DNA of 64,000 nucleotides. Source: Apiospora phragmitis (taxonomy: Eukaryota > Ascomycota > Sordariomycetes > Amphisphaeriales > Apiosporaceae). This document shows, one piece after another, positions 12,412-23,863 of this stretch. Made by a program: the position numbers and the translations under genes. Under the pieces are notes generated by a model that worked only from the letters and a program-made list of their open reading frames with translations, was not told the origin of the DNA and ran no database searches. The stretch spans positions 7,192,001 to 7,256,000 of the forward strand of contig JAQQWL010000011.1 of assembly GCA_038363925.1 (NCBI GenBank), written 5' to 3'. The number at the start of each line of letters is the position of its first letter. The first letter of the stretch is position 1.

Positions 12412-14398
12412 TGCCCTGCTGCTTTTCCGCGTATCTCGAGGATCGCGAAACCATTGGGCCTCCAGGTCGCTCCTGCGCCAGCGATGACTTGTTCTCGCGG
12501 ATAGAAGATACGGACGAGGGACGAGAAGAAGAAGATCGGCTTGGATTCAGTTCAGGTAGAAGTGCGAAGGGCGATTGGAACAACAATAATTCTGCTCAAG
12601 GCTTGTCGCGGTGCCCGACCAACAACGGGCCGGCCGCAGTACGTCAGTGCAACACTAGTGTGATATGGTAGTGGAACATGGCCTGGGCCGCTGTATCAAA
12701 TCTTGATTCGTTTCTTGTTGAAAAGTCTCGCTAATTCAACAGCTAAGGAAGAAGCCATCCTCACCACCGTAGCTTGACGGCGAAGCGCAAGGCATGTGTA
12801 AGTATGTACCAATGGGTCGAGCTGCCCATCCAGAGACTCTCTGCCCAATCGCTCAACCCGACCGATCGATACGGAGACGACGATGCAAATCGATGCCGAA
12901 ATGTGGGCTGAAGACCCCGATCAGGCGACAAACTTTATTAATAACCAAGCAGGGACCCTGGGACCCGTTCAGGATGGATTGGAGGATGGGATTGATGTCT
13001 CCTTTTTTTTGTTCTTCGCAAGTACTGTACCTGCGAAACCGATCGGATGGCTCCATGGCATGGGTCCGCTAAAAAAAAAAATATCAACAAAAACGTGCTT
13101 CCCAGGCAGCCAGGGTGTCCGTAGTGGTAGATCATCCGGCCTGGAATTGTGCTGTATGTGGCATAAATGGATCGGAGAAGCAACGTAGTCATTATACAGC
13201 TTTCCTCACCGTCGTTTGGCACAGCCAGCTTTGGGCCATCACACTCGGATTTTGTTCATAACTAAGCCATGCATCTAACAGCCAGAAATATTACGTCCGT
13301 CGAAGTATGCAGGACTTGGCTGATTTGTGCCTTGCTTGGACAGGCACTGTCCTTTCATTCTCTGCTGAGTGAGTGACGACTTCGATTCATGTCCCACGCA
13401 GCTAAATGCCGGAAGGGAAGGTCATGTTCGTCTACTTTCGGCCCAGGGCTGCCTTCCCTGGTCACCTCGTGGCCTCGAGCGGGCGGCTATGGTTCAGCAC
13501 ACGATCCCTACATACCGGCCCAGTGCCGCCTGCCACCTCCCTACATAAATCTGTGCGGAGAGATACCCACTTCTGCACCACTTCTGTTGCATTCAGCACT
13601 CAATATATGGATTGTCGGTCTGCCGATGATTGTGAACACACAAGTACGTGGATATGCTCTTGTGTAAAGCACATGTATGTATTGAGACCCCGGTAGCTGT
13701 CAGTGCCGGAAGTCGTTAGGGTTGTTGTGCTGCTTGGCATGGGGTCCTGAGTACAACCGACAGCCCGAGAGCGGAAGACCGGAGATTCTGCATTTGCTTT
13801 TTGATGCTGGAAAAGCAAAAGCCGAATGAGGTCATAGGCATGGGCCCTAATTGCTTCATGCTGTCAGCTCCCGCCCAGCCCAGCAGCAACAGCCCAGAGC
13901 CACCATAATCGATAAGCAGGCCCCCAAGCAAAAGGCCCAATCAGCTATTACGCACTTCCCTGTCATGGGCGATGAGGGGTTGTTAACTGCCAGTGCTTCT
14001 GTACTTGATAGCTCCGGCTGTTCATCCCTCTTTTTGCATCTTTGCCTTCCCCTATGAAAGTACTTGCCGTTTGGTGTCTGCCTACCTTACCTAGGAAACC
14101 GACCTGAATGAGACCCCAGTCAGCACGCTTTGCAGTAAAGTAAAAGAGTGCTATTCCCATCCATCCATCCATCCATCCATCCATCCCTACTTCTATTAGA
14201 ACATCTTTGCAACAGCAAGTCCGAGTAAGAGAACGTTTGCGCACTGCTTCTCGTCCCGACCGGCAACTCTGGGAAAGTCTTCGAAGAGTCGAAGACCTCC
14301 GCCACTGTTCCCGGCCTGGTCCAGCACGCACTCAACCTAAAGCTTATTCTAGTCGTCGGAGGCCGCCCGAACACGGTACACCACCACAGCCAGCCAAG
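12412..14398. other. Divergent intergenic region, histidine kinase / oxysterol-binding protein
   Basis: This is the shared upstream region of two divergently transcribed genes, about 2 kb. It contains an A-rich tract near 13071-13082 and a CCAT tetranucleotide repeat at 14157-14186. A Ser-rich minus frame (12586-12371) overlaps the histidine kinase start in another frame. No independent gene is supported. Confidence 0.6.
14157..14186. repeat. (CCAT)n microsatellite
   Basis: About seven perfect CCAT units lie about 210 bases upstream of the oxysterol-binding protein start codon. Confidence 0.9.
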
Positions 14399-16289
14399 AT
14401 GCACGCCAAAACACTGAGCTTCTCCGGGAGACACCGGACGGCCTCGAATGCCAGTACGACTTCTTTGCCCTTGTAAACATACCCTGGCCACGCCATGACT
14501 GACCATGTTTCTCCTGCACCTAGGCAGTCGCTCATCGCTGGACGGCGACGCGGATGACGATACCCTCGTGGTTGAGCCCGACCAGGGCAACGGTGAGTCT
14601 CATGGCCATGTCCAGGGTGTACCACAACTAAGCCAACAGCGTAGTACTCATGCACATCATATCCCAGCTACGACCGGGTGCCGATCTTAGTCGAGTGGTT
14701 CTGCCAACCTTCATCCTCGAGCCACGCAGTATGCTGGAGAGAATAACCAAGTGCGCAACTACCGACTCTTCTTCACCGCCTTCGCGAGAGTATCGCTAAC
14801 TTGTACCCTGCTCTCCAGCTTCATGTGCCACCCCGAAATGCTCCTCGGCATTCCCGACCTGGAGAACCCCGTTGATCGTTTCGTTGCTGTGGTTAAGTTC
14901 TACCTCAGTGGCTGGCATATACGACCTCCGTTCGTTCACCCCCCTGCCTTGACCACTTAGACTATCCAGCTCACCCATGATGTCAACAGGGGCGTCAAAA
15001 AGCCACTCAACCCCATTCTTGGCGAGATCTTCACATGTTACTGGGATCTACCCGACGACACGCGCGCGTACTACATCTCGGAGCAAACTTCACACCATCC
15101 ACCCAAGTCAAGCTACTTCTATCTGGTCCCTGACCACCATATCCGAGTCGACGGCACCCTGAAGCCCCGAAGCAAGTTCTTGGGCAATTCTGCCGCCAGT
15201 ATGATGGAAGGCACTGCGATACTCTCCCTGCTCAACCGGGGCAAAGACCCAAAGAAAGGCGAACGGTACATCTTGACACAGCCCAACATGTATGCGCGTG
15301 GCATATTATTCGGCAAGATGAAGTATGAGCTGGGCGACCACAGCTTCGTACGCTGTCCTGAACTGGGTCTTGTAGCCGACATCGACTTCAAAACGAAAGG
15401 CTGGGTAGGAGGAACTTACAACGCCATCGGCGGCACGATAAAGAACGAGCAGACTGGTGAGATCCTATATGAGCTTTCTGGCTTATGGAGCGATGAAATG
15501 TTCATCCGGGATGTTAGAGTAAGTTCAACGACGAGGTCGCGACATGAAACTCACACTGACTGGTGCTTATAGACTGGCCTTAAGGAGATCTTCTTCAATG
15601 GCGCCAAAGCAAGGCCAGCAAAGCTACAAGTCAGGCCACTTGAGGAGCAAGATGAGCGCGAGTCACAGAAACTGTGGTACAATACGGCACAGGCAGTCCT
15701 GGAGAAGAACCACGAACTCGCTACCGACGAGAAAACGCGCGTCGAGGATATGCAGCGCGAGGAGGCTGCCAAACGCGCTGCAGAGAACGTTGAGTGGCAC
15801 CCGAGGCTATTCCGAAGGGTAAAGGGTGGTCCTGGTGGCGAAGAGGAGGGCGAGGAAGAATTGGAGTGGATCATCAACGCAAAGATGTAGGTTGAGTATC
15901 TTTGGTGAGGAGATTGAAGATGCTGACAAGTTCTCTCCAGTGATGGTTCAACCCCCAGCAAGCAAGCCGAGCAAGTCATGGCCATCTATCCTGTGGTGCA
16001 AGGGCAGAAGCCTTCACAGCGTAACTTGATCCCGCCGCGTGCTTCAAGCGACCTATCCCGAACCGCATCTACACAGAAGAAGGATCTGATCGATGTCAAC
16101 CAGAGCCATGAATCCCCAGCTAGTCCGGCGGCACCGAAAGAGCCGGTGATTGAAACGATAGCAGGGAAGCACGATAGTAAGCACTCCGATGATATCAAGG
16201 AGTTGCTCGAGGGAACTGGTCAGAAACCAGATGGCCCGCTCATCGACTTTGCTGGGGATCTGAAGAAAGAGCTTCCCAAAGATGGCTAG
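14399..16289 (+). CDS. Oxysterol-binding protein, Kes1/Osh4-type
   Basis: Seven exons: 14399-14472, 14528-14592, 14645-14750, 14819-14929, 14990-15518, 15573-15886 and 15941-16289. They total 1548 nt, giving 515 residues in frame. The ORD signature EQTSHHPP lies at about residues 148-155, preceded by [10 protein letters not shown] and followed by the lid-associated and beta-barrel segments of the family. There is no PH domain, so this is the short Osh4/Kes1 class, which exchanges sterol and phosphatidylinositol-4-phosphate between ER and Golgi/plasma membrane. The N-terminal 60 residues are Ser-rich and poorly conserved. The C-terminus (about 400-515) is an extension rich in charged residues. 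All donors are GT, all acceptors AG, and no frame correction is needed. It is convergent with the U2AF gene downstream. Confidence 0.92.
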
Positions 16290-17133
16290 ACGTATCCAAC
16301 GCTCAAGAAAAGCAAGACCGCGGAGAGATACGACGGATTCTTGAAAGTTGCGTCCCAACGACTTTTCATCAGGTCTGGCAACACTTGGAACGAGCCTTGA
16401 TGTTACCAAATATACTTGCATATCCATCGGAGGCACCATGTCAAGCGGTAGTCGGAAAGCTTTATTTATGGTCGTGTCAGGGTTGAGCTTTGGGTTCAAC
16501 TTCTACAGGTAGAGTTGTGTACTGCATTGTTCTTACGAATGGATACCACAAGGTTTATCAACAGCAACAATTGGGCTTGGGCATTAGGGATGCATCAAGT
16601 AGTACTCTTTCAGTAATGATACAAAGCTCTTAATTACAAACATACGCTCTTACAAATTGGTGGTTACCCCTTTTAAAGGCCTTCCCTGGAGCTACATGGA
16701 TACACTGCCCAGAAAGAACGCCCAGTAATCATCTCATCCATCAAACGCCTTAATATTTGTGACACGCATGCTATGCGAGTCTCCGAGGCAAGGTAACCAT
16801 GGTTTAGCTATGCCGGTCGCCAAAGAATCCAGGTCGTATATCTCCATGGGATCATCTTGCTATCTTTCACCAGACGCCTCGCAACAGTCGAAACGTAATA
16901 GGTAACGCTGACCCCTTATATCGACTTGCCTGGAGCCTGCATTATTGTGTTGTTCTGTGTTTTCTTCATAGTCCCAAGTAGCCCATTTTTTGGTGTGGGT
17001 ATGGCTTCAGTTGCGTCCACTCGCTTAAAGGTTCGGAAAATGTCTTGATACCGTTTTACACCGCGTTTCGTGATTGGCCCCTACGGCAGCTGCCGCTGCT
17101 GCTTCCTCTTATGCTCCTCATTTCATTTTCTTC
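16290..17133. other. Convergent intergenic region
   Basis: This stretch separates two convergent genes and should contain both 3' untranslated regions and polyadenylation signals. No coding frame or RNA gene is recognised. Confidence 0.6.
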
Positions 17134-17769
17134 TTAAAACCTTCTCCTCGTCGGCTCCGGGCTGGGGCTTCGCGAGGCGCTCTTGTCGTCGCGGCCGCGC
17201 ATCTTGAGCCACTTCTTGGTGGCGAGGGTGAGCTCGTTGTCGAGCTCGGGGGAGGGGTTCTTGCGGTGGATGAAGTTGCAGAAGCCGCCGCGGACGCAGC
17301 CCTCGCCCGAGTTGAGGCGGCAACAGGCCTCGCGGAAGTCGGTGACGGGGCTGAGCTCGCAGTAGATGGGCCGCCCGGCGTACCAGCGCGAGTTGAGCTC
17401 GTCGCAGGCCTGCTGGGCCGAGTCCTCGTACTTGAAGCGCGCGTAGACGTTGCCGATCAGGTGGTCGTTGGTGTTGTCGCACACGACGAGCTCCTCGAGC
17501 TCGCCGTACTTGCACAGCTCGCACCACAGGTCCTCGTAGAAGGCGTCGAAGTGGTTCGCGCACTGCTCCGCCGTCAGCCGGTTGTGCGACTTGGTGTCGT
17601 GCGCCGGGTTCTGGTACATGGAGGGCAGCAGGATCGTCTGGCTGTAGGACGGCTTCACGTGCTTGCGCGAGCACCTATCTCCGTGCCGGCACGCGCCGAT
17701 CTTGTAGTAGAAGGAGCAGTTGACCTTGTCCTGCTCCGTTCCGAAGATGGAGGCGAGAAAGTTGGCCAT
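17134..17769 (-). CDS. Splicing factor U2AF small subunit (U2AF35/U2AF23)
   Basis: Intronless, 211 residues, strongly GC-biased at third positions. The first CCCH zinc finger uses Cys18, Cys27, Cys33 and His37; a U2AF homology motif (RRM-like) follows with NVYARF and WYAGRPIYCELSPV; then a second CCCH finger ends in CNFIH. A short RS-type tail ends TRRRF. The protein recognises the AG at the 3' splice site with the large U2AF subunit. The frame stays open upstream for 30 codons, but the start at MANFLASIFG matches the family. The absence of introns in a splicing-factor gene flanked by intron-rich genes is notable but not unusual. Confidence 0.95.
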   Translation of the reverse strand: MANFLASIFGTEQDKVNCSFYYKIGACRHGDRCSRKHVKPSYSQTILLPSMYQNPAHDTKSHNRLTAEQCANHFDAFYEDLWCELCKYGELEELVVCDNTNDHLIGNVYARFKYEDSAQQACDELNSRWYAGRPIYCELSPVTDFREACCRLNSGEGCVRGGFCNFIHRKNPSPELDNELTLATKKWLKMRGRDDKSASRSPSPEPTRRRF

Positions 17770-19280
17770 TGTGGAATAGGTCGATTGGCCGCGTTGGCGC
17801 TTGGTTGAATCGATGTGTTTCTTTCGGTCGGACGAAAACTCTCGCGCGTAGGTCACAGTCAGTTAACACGGTGCAATAACTGAAGCTGAAGCTATTCGAA
17901 TATTCGCTAAATTGAAGTCGAAGAATAAAGAGTTTGCCGAGATGCTGGGGAGAAAGTTGGAACCTCGAGGTGTCGCGATAAATTCAATGGGAAGGCTGCG
18001 ATTCAGAGGTTCGAGGCTGACAAACTGTAGATCCACTTACCAGACGCTAGCTGTGGCTGGAAAATTCCAACGCCACTTTTTCTTAGTAGGTACGTACTTG
18101 CCACTAATCCAAAACCTTTTAATAACTTCAAGGCAATTAATAATTCTATCATCGCCACAAGCTCACCATGCTCCTTGAATGAGTGTATCTAGGCTTGGCT
18201 CAATACTATAGTTATCTCATAGCATCTGCTCTTGCACACAAAGTCCCCAGTGCCGGCTTATGCTCATATTGGCCCTAGTTCGTAATCGACTTTGATGCTG
18301 CGTTTAATTACAGGCTGACTAGGGGCAGACCAAAGACTCACGGCGAGCAGGGCACCCCAAATATATGAATTCAAAAAAAGGTCATCATACCCAATACATA
18401 TAAACTAGATATCGCCGAAATCCGAAAGCACCAAACAGCAGACTGGACAGTTTGCAGGCTCCCCCCGTCGCAGGGAGCTCGCAATCTACTACTTCTTGGG
18501 GTGTCTTGCTGCACAATCGGGCGTATGGTGTTAACAAGTCGGGCGTTCGTCCAACTGGTTTCATTCGCAGTTGGACGCTCCAAAGTAGGAAGCTATCATC
18601 ATTTCTCCTCCACTCTATTCACAGCCGGCCATTTTCTCAAATTTGCTGGGATTGGTCTTTCCCAAGCACCAACACAGGAGTTGGGGTGACACTGTCATGC
18701 ACATCCGGCCAGTTCGGGCTATTTTCCAAAGTACTTCTCTGGGCTCTTTGTTTCTTGTGCAATAATTATGTTTTCATAAGCGTCTTCCATCTAAGATTGT
18801 GTAGCTCCTGGCTACCTACATGTGAATTTGATCCACGCTTATCTACGAGTATAACGAAAGAAAGCATTTTTGCATCGTGATAAAATGTTGGAGGCTATAG
18901 TCGTGATACATTGAATATATTATACACACTGTCTATGGCTCTAGAAAGCCCGGTGAGTTCTAGTAAGTAATTGTAAATAAAAGATACACCATGGATTATG
19001 GGCTGTATTTACGGCATTCTCGCGTGGGCTGACCATATACCATTGTGCAGTATGAGTTTGTAAACAGAAGTGAAAAGCGTGTACGGATGCATAGAGGCAA
19101 GTCTCACTTTTGTTTGTCCGAAGTTCTATTCCTCCTCTTTATCTTTCAGCTTTGCCTGGTCTGTGTGAACAGTACAGCCCCTGGAGGTAGTGGATAAATG
19201 CTTCTTGAGTAAAATATAAGTTAGAGAGATTTGACGAGCTTTTATCTAAAGCTATCAAGAATTTATTCCCGGCATTCTCT
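17770..19280. other. Intergenic, nothing recognised
   Basis: About 1.5 kb of low-complexity, moderately AT-rich sequence between the U2AF promoter and the 3' end of the transporter gene. A 142-residue plus frame (18452-18880) has no domain and an unlikely composition. Confidence 0.55.
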
Positions 19281-21020
19281 CTAAACCTTGTCGTCTCGTT
19301 CACGCGGGATATGCGTTACAACTTCGTCCCCGAACTGCTTCTCAACTTCTTCGAGGGACAACTGAGACGTCTCGGGGAAGAAGAAGTAGATGATCGGAAC
19401 GAAAACCACACTCCAGCAGATCACCAGCAGAAAGTATTTCCAGCCCGCGGCTGTGAATCCAATCGGGGCCGTTTGCAGGAGAATGATGGTGGCTTGAAAG
19501 ATGAGTCAGTATTACATATAATTCCAAAGTCCCAGACGGGTGTGGAGTAAAGAAGCTAATTGACGTACCGGTGAACTGCCCAAACAAGGAGAACCCCATC
19601 CCGATGGAGCGTATCTCGGTAGGGAAGATCTCGGAGATGTAGATGTACATGGTTGTGTCACAGAACGTGCTCTGAAAGACCAGGTACAGGAATATGAAGA
19701 AGACGCCCATGGCGTTGCCTGCCCTGTTGTCCGTGCCCGCAAAACAGGCAATCATGGCGGCCAGACAGGAGGTGGTGACAATGATGCCAATGAAGCCGGT
19801 CATGAACATCCACCTTCGTGAGTTGACCTTATCGTGGAGCCAAGCGCCGCCGGGATTGTAGATCAGGGCTGCTGTGGTGATCCACAAAGCTGAGAGCAGT
19901 AGTGGCATGGACCCCTTTTGGCCCAGACCTTCGTAAAGGATTACGGCATAGTTGTTCTTTTGTTTTTATGCATACCTTCCCGTTAGCCCAGTCAGTTTTA
20001 TACACATTTTCAGTGGTAACTTACGATAATTAGTGGGCCGCCAAACTCGGCACCCCACTGCGTCAGGAACCCGATAACCATGCGCTTCCGATAGCTCCGC
20101 TTCAACAAGACGGCCCGCCAAGGGTTGCCGCCCCAGGCCATCAGCTTCTGCCGGTCCAGCGCGATCTGGTCCTGGATCTGGCGCAGCTCCTCCCGCGCCA
20201 CCGCGTCGCCCGGGTCGTCGGGGTACTGGCGAAGGCGCTGCAGCTCCGTCCAGCCTCGTCGTGCCGGTTCTTGGAGACCAGCCAGCGCGGCGACTGCGGC
20301 AGCCACGGCGTGCCGGCCAACAGTGCCAGCGGAGGCACGACCTGGACGCAGAGCGGGAAGCGCCAGCCGAACGATGCGCGGTCCGACGCGAAGTAGACGG
20401 CGTAGCCGACCCACGAGGCCAGCATGTAGCCGAAGACGAGGAAGATGGCGTGGTGGCCGACCAGCCAGCCACGGCGGCGCGGGCTCGCCATCTCGCTGAG
20501 GTACATGGGCGTCACCGTCACCATGAGGCCGATGCACAGGCCCATGACGAACCGGCCGGCCTGGAACATGGCGAGGTTCGCGGCGCCCCCTGCAGCGCGC
20601 CGCCCAGGACGCCGAGCAGCGACGCGGCCTGCAGGTTGCGGACGCGGCCGAAGCGGTCGCCCGTCCACATGACGGCGAGGCAGGCGGCGGCGGCCCCCGT
20701 GCTCAGGAGCCCGTTGGCGGTCGCGATGGTCGGCGTCGTGACCTCGTCGTAGCCCGGTTCCCCCGTAGGCGGTAGGTCGAAAAACGTGTACCAGCCCGGC
20801 TGCCCGATGGTGCTCGAGATAATGGAGGCGCCATATCCGTAGGTCTAGTGGTGTAGTAAGAAGGTGAAGTTTTAGCGAACCAAGTCTAGGATTCCATAGA
20901 CTCTCAACTCGCCTGCATTGAGTAAAGAAGAAAGAAGCTGACCATGGAGCCGAGTGCGGCAAAAGCAACAACATTGCGGTTATAGGTGCTCATCTGAGCG
21001 GCTCCAGGGGAAGAAGGCAT
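19281..21020 (-). CDS. MFS sugar transporter (two frame breaks)
   Basis: Four exons: 21020-20943, 20844-20025, 19956-19569 and 19492-19281. Family motifs in order are TYGYGASI in helix 1, DRFGR after helix 2, PMYLSEMASPRRRG, LPQSPRWL before the central loop, IFPTEIRS in the late cytoplasmic loop and FFFPET at the C-terminus. These mark the SP (hexose/quinate-type) family of the major facilitator superfamily, a plasma-membrane proton/sugar symporter. Two single bases are missing: one in the C5 run at 20586-20590 (between GALQG and GAANLAMF), and one at about 20252-20255 (between KNRHDEA and WTELQRL). With both restored the coding length is 1500 nt, 499 residues, the usual family length. Substrate is not predictable. 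It lies upstream of nothing co-transcribed, but an aldo-keto reductase follows on the same strand. Confidence 0.88.
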
Positions 21021-21480
21021 GATAGGAGGCGCGGCGGATGACCAGAATACTATAGTCGATGGCAGGAACTACGACGTCTGTAATGATCCAAAATCCACGA
21101 CGAACCGGAACCTCCTCATGTCGTTGAATATAAGGCGGCACCAGCGATCTGCGTTTCTAGATCTACGAAACCGGGCATATTTGGGGTAATTAGATTATGC
21201 ACCTGGATATGGCCAAATACGCCCATGGCGACCTACTGAGCGCAGCCAATATAAAGACTGTGATTAAGTGATGGTTACGCTGTCAGTGAGACAGCAGAAC
21301 TACAAATTGTGGGCTCAGGGGCACATCATTGGCGAAAGTCTACTATGTAACCCTGTTATGTCCCCCGCAGTCTCACTGCATACGCTACTTTCGTGAGACA
21401 AGAGAGCGAGTTGTAGCATTGTGGCGATCGGTTGTGAGAGGGAAATAGTTTGCTTATCGAATCTCGTGCATATTCTGCCC
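21021..21480. other. Intergenic, transporter promoter / reductase 3' flank
   Basis: About 460 bases between two minus-strand genes. No operator-like or structured element is recognised. Confidence 0.6.
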
Positions 21481-22560
21481 TTAACTACTGGGCAACTTCG
21501 ACAGGCAGTCATTGTAGTTGTCCAGGGGCGCGTCCGCCTTGATAGTATCCCAAAGCCCTTCGATCCTCTTCGCAGCGTCCGCACTCAACGGCCCCTTCCT
21601 AATCCAACCGACGGCCTCCCGGAAGGACTCCGGCTTCACGCCCCCCAGAAGAACGCCGTCCCCTTGGTCTCCTCGGAGAGCCGAGTTGCAGCAGACCCAC
21701 CGGTACGCCAGCTCGCCCGGCGAGATTCCTTCGTCCTTGGCGATCTGCGCCCAGACGTCCAGAGCGTCCAGGTAGCTGGGCTTGGCATACAGGGTCATGT
21801 ACACCTTGCCCAGGAAGCTGTTGAGGTTCCCACCGGCCGGTGCCCGCGCCCGTCTCCAGGACGTTCCGGGTCTTGGTCAGGAAGCCGCCGGCGATGGGGC
21901 TGTAGGCGTAGAAGGCCATGTTGTGCTTGCGCAGAATAGGTAGGAGCTCAGTCTCGGCGCGGCGCGCTACGGCCGAGTAGGTTCCCTGGAATACCGAGGG
22001 CAGCACGTAGCCCTTCTCCTTGCAGATGCGGACGACGTCTTCCACCTCGTGGGGGAGGAAGTTGGATAGGCCGAACTTCTTGAAGGCGCCCTCCTTGTGC
22101 AGAGCGTCGATGCCCGACAGTGTGTCCTCAAGCGGACAACGACGCTCTGGGGCATGCAGATAGTATACGTTCACCTATTGATGACTCGTCAGCCTCAAGA
22201 AGTACTTCCCGGTGGTATAAATAGCCAGCTGGGATGAGTGGGCTAATAGACTTCGAGATTATCGGTGGACTCACACTATTGGTCTTGAGCTTCTCGAGGC
22301 TCTCCTTGCCGGACTTGACGACAACGTCCCCGGTTGAAACTGTCGGGCTCATTGCTTCCGAGACCTTGGTGTCAACGAAGAAGCTCGACGCCGCACCGAC
22401 CTGACCCAGCAGTTCCTCGGATTTCCCATAGTTCTGGGCCGTATCGATGTCGGTGATGTTTAGGTCTTGAAGGGTCTTGATCCAGGTCTCGGTAAGCTCT
22501 TGGGGTGGCGGCCCAGAGCCCCGTTGCGCCCCAGACAAGCTTGAAATCCGTGGAAGACAT
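21481..22560 (-). CDS. Aldo-keto reductase, AKR7/aflatoxin-aldehyde-reductase-like (two frame breaks)
   Basis: Two exons (22560-22275, 22174-21481) flank a 100-nt intron with a GTGAGT donor. Catalytic elements of the AKR fold are visible: Asp and Tyr in DTAQNYG, Lys in VDTKVS and His in YYLHAPE. The FYAYSPIAGGFLT segment is typical of the AKR7 branch. These enzymes reduce aldehydes and ketones with NADPH in the cytosol. Two extra bases disturb the frame: one near 22513-22530 (a G4 run is the best candidate, between KLVWGA and PQELTETW), and one at about 21821-21826 (between TGRWEP and NSFLGKVYM). Correcting both gives 325 residues, the normal length. Substrate and pathway are unknown; proximity to the sugar transporter suggests carbon metabolism but is weak evidence. 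Confidence 0.85.
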
Positions 22561-23030
22561 GGCTTATTAGAATATGCGCCTCCTGCTGATCTGTAGTCAG
22601 TACCGATATCGCCGTGAACAGCAAGAGGACGACTTCTTTAGTATTATGGTAGAGAGGGTAGAGGGATGGGGTGTTGAAAGTAACTTCAACTAGAAATAGA
22701 CGAACCAATAGCTTCCTATTATTAATCGACCTGAGGCTTGATGCGTCTAAGGTCTTAGCTATCCGATAGGGAGGAGGTGCTACTACTTATACCTGAGTTC
22801 TCGGGGTTCACAATATATATACTTATTTTAGTCAAGCCACTATACTAACTAGAGCCATAGAGATGTCCATTAAAAAGTGGGCTTCTCGGCAAGTGAGTCA
22901 CCCCCGGCGAGCTACACAGTAAGCAAGCTTGATTACTGATATATTCATATGTACTTAAACGCCGTATCGTATACGCAGACCTCCAACACAGGATAGGATC
23001 GACAGAACAGCACTGCACTGCACTGCACCG
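22561..23030. other. Intergenic, nothing recognised
   Basis: The promoter region of the aldo-keto reductase. It is AT-rich between about 22680 and 22870. Confidence 0.55.
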
Positions 23031-23372
23031 CTACGTCGCATCCTCTTTGTTTCTTGCATCGCTGCCACCTGTTGATCTTCCTCTTTCCGCAGAAGCCGGC
23101 GCTTCCGGCCCCTCCTCATCAAGCTGCCGGTCTCGAACATGCCTTAGAATGGCTTCCATGCCGTGCATCTCGAGTTTGCACTGTCGCCCCATGTCCCACA
23201 AGATGTCGACCGACTCGGAAAGCTCGTAGTGGCGCGCCCGGACTGAGCGACCTTCTGCATCGTGTCGGCCAGGACAACGGCAGGTTCCGGCCACTTCCGC
23301 TCGGAGCCGGTCGGTCTCGCGCCGGTTCTCCTCCAGCTCCTGGGCCAGCGCCGCGTAGTAGTCTTCTGACAT
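23031..23372 (-). CDS. Small hypothetical protein, charged and helical
   Basis: A 113-residue single-exon frame. Composition is rich in Glu, Arg and Leu, with heptad-like spacing in the first 30 residues (LAQELEEN, DRLRAEV) and again at 50-85, suggesting a short coiled coil; the last 30 residues are polar and disordered. Codon use is GC-rich at third positions, as in neighbouring real genes. No family is recognised. It lies between the protease and reductase genes on the same strand. It may be real, but no conservation evidence is available here. Confidence 0.4.
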   Translation of the reverse strand: MSEDYYAALAQELEENRRETDRLRAEVAGTCRCPGRHDAEGRSVRARHYELSESVDILWDMGRQCKLEMHGMEAILRHVRDRQLDEEGPEAPASAERGRSTGGSDARNKEDAT

Positions 23373-23863
23373 GACTATTCCCTAGGTTCCGTTCTTCTTT
23401 TCTTCTAGTTATTTGAGTCGAACATCTAGTGTTGTATGAGGAACAAAGATAACAAACTCTGGGTAATGGGGCCAGATGCAGTAACAGTGTCTATTTATGT
23501 AGTGTCAGTTGAGACCCGGCGGATGAATGTAACTAGGTGACTGTATCTGTGACACAGTAGGTAGGGACTTCTGCGTTGTATTTTTTACGATGACGGAGGG
23601 GAAGCCAGGTCATACTGAATTATTACCTGCAATCGTTGTATTTAACAGAAGGAAGGCCGTTTGAACTAGCCCTGATCTCTCATATGGTTCAGACGACAGT
23701 ATATAGAGGAATAATACAGGCCGGGGGACTGATTAACTTTCACATACACACATTTAATATCGAAGAACTGTAGATCAATTCTACATAGAAGATTATTGTA
23801 ACCGAGTTTCTTAGGTCGTCATAAGAATTAAGCTGATAAGTAAGTATACAGTAGTGGTAGTTT
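23373..23863. other. Intergenic, nothing recognised
   Basis: About 490 bases with the promoter of the small protein gene and the 3' flank of the protease gene. It is AT-rich toward 23750-23860. Confidence 0.55.

Noticed and set aside
17074..17808. 244-residue plus-strand frame opposite U2AF
   Set aside because: It is the antisense shadow of a GC-rich real gene, with Ala/Val/Leu-dominated composition.
19281..21020. Sugar transporter as a pseudogene
   Set aside because: Only two single-base losses, no substitutions to stop, intact splice sites and motifs, and the same type of indel in essential neighbours.
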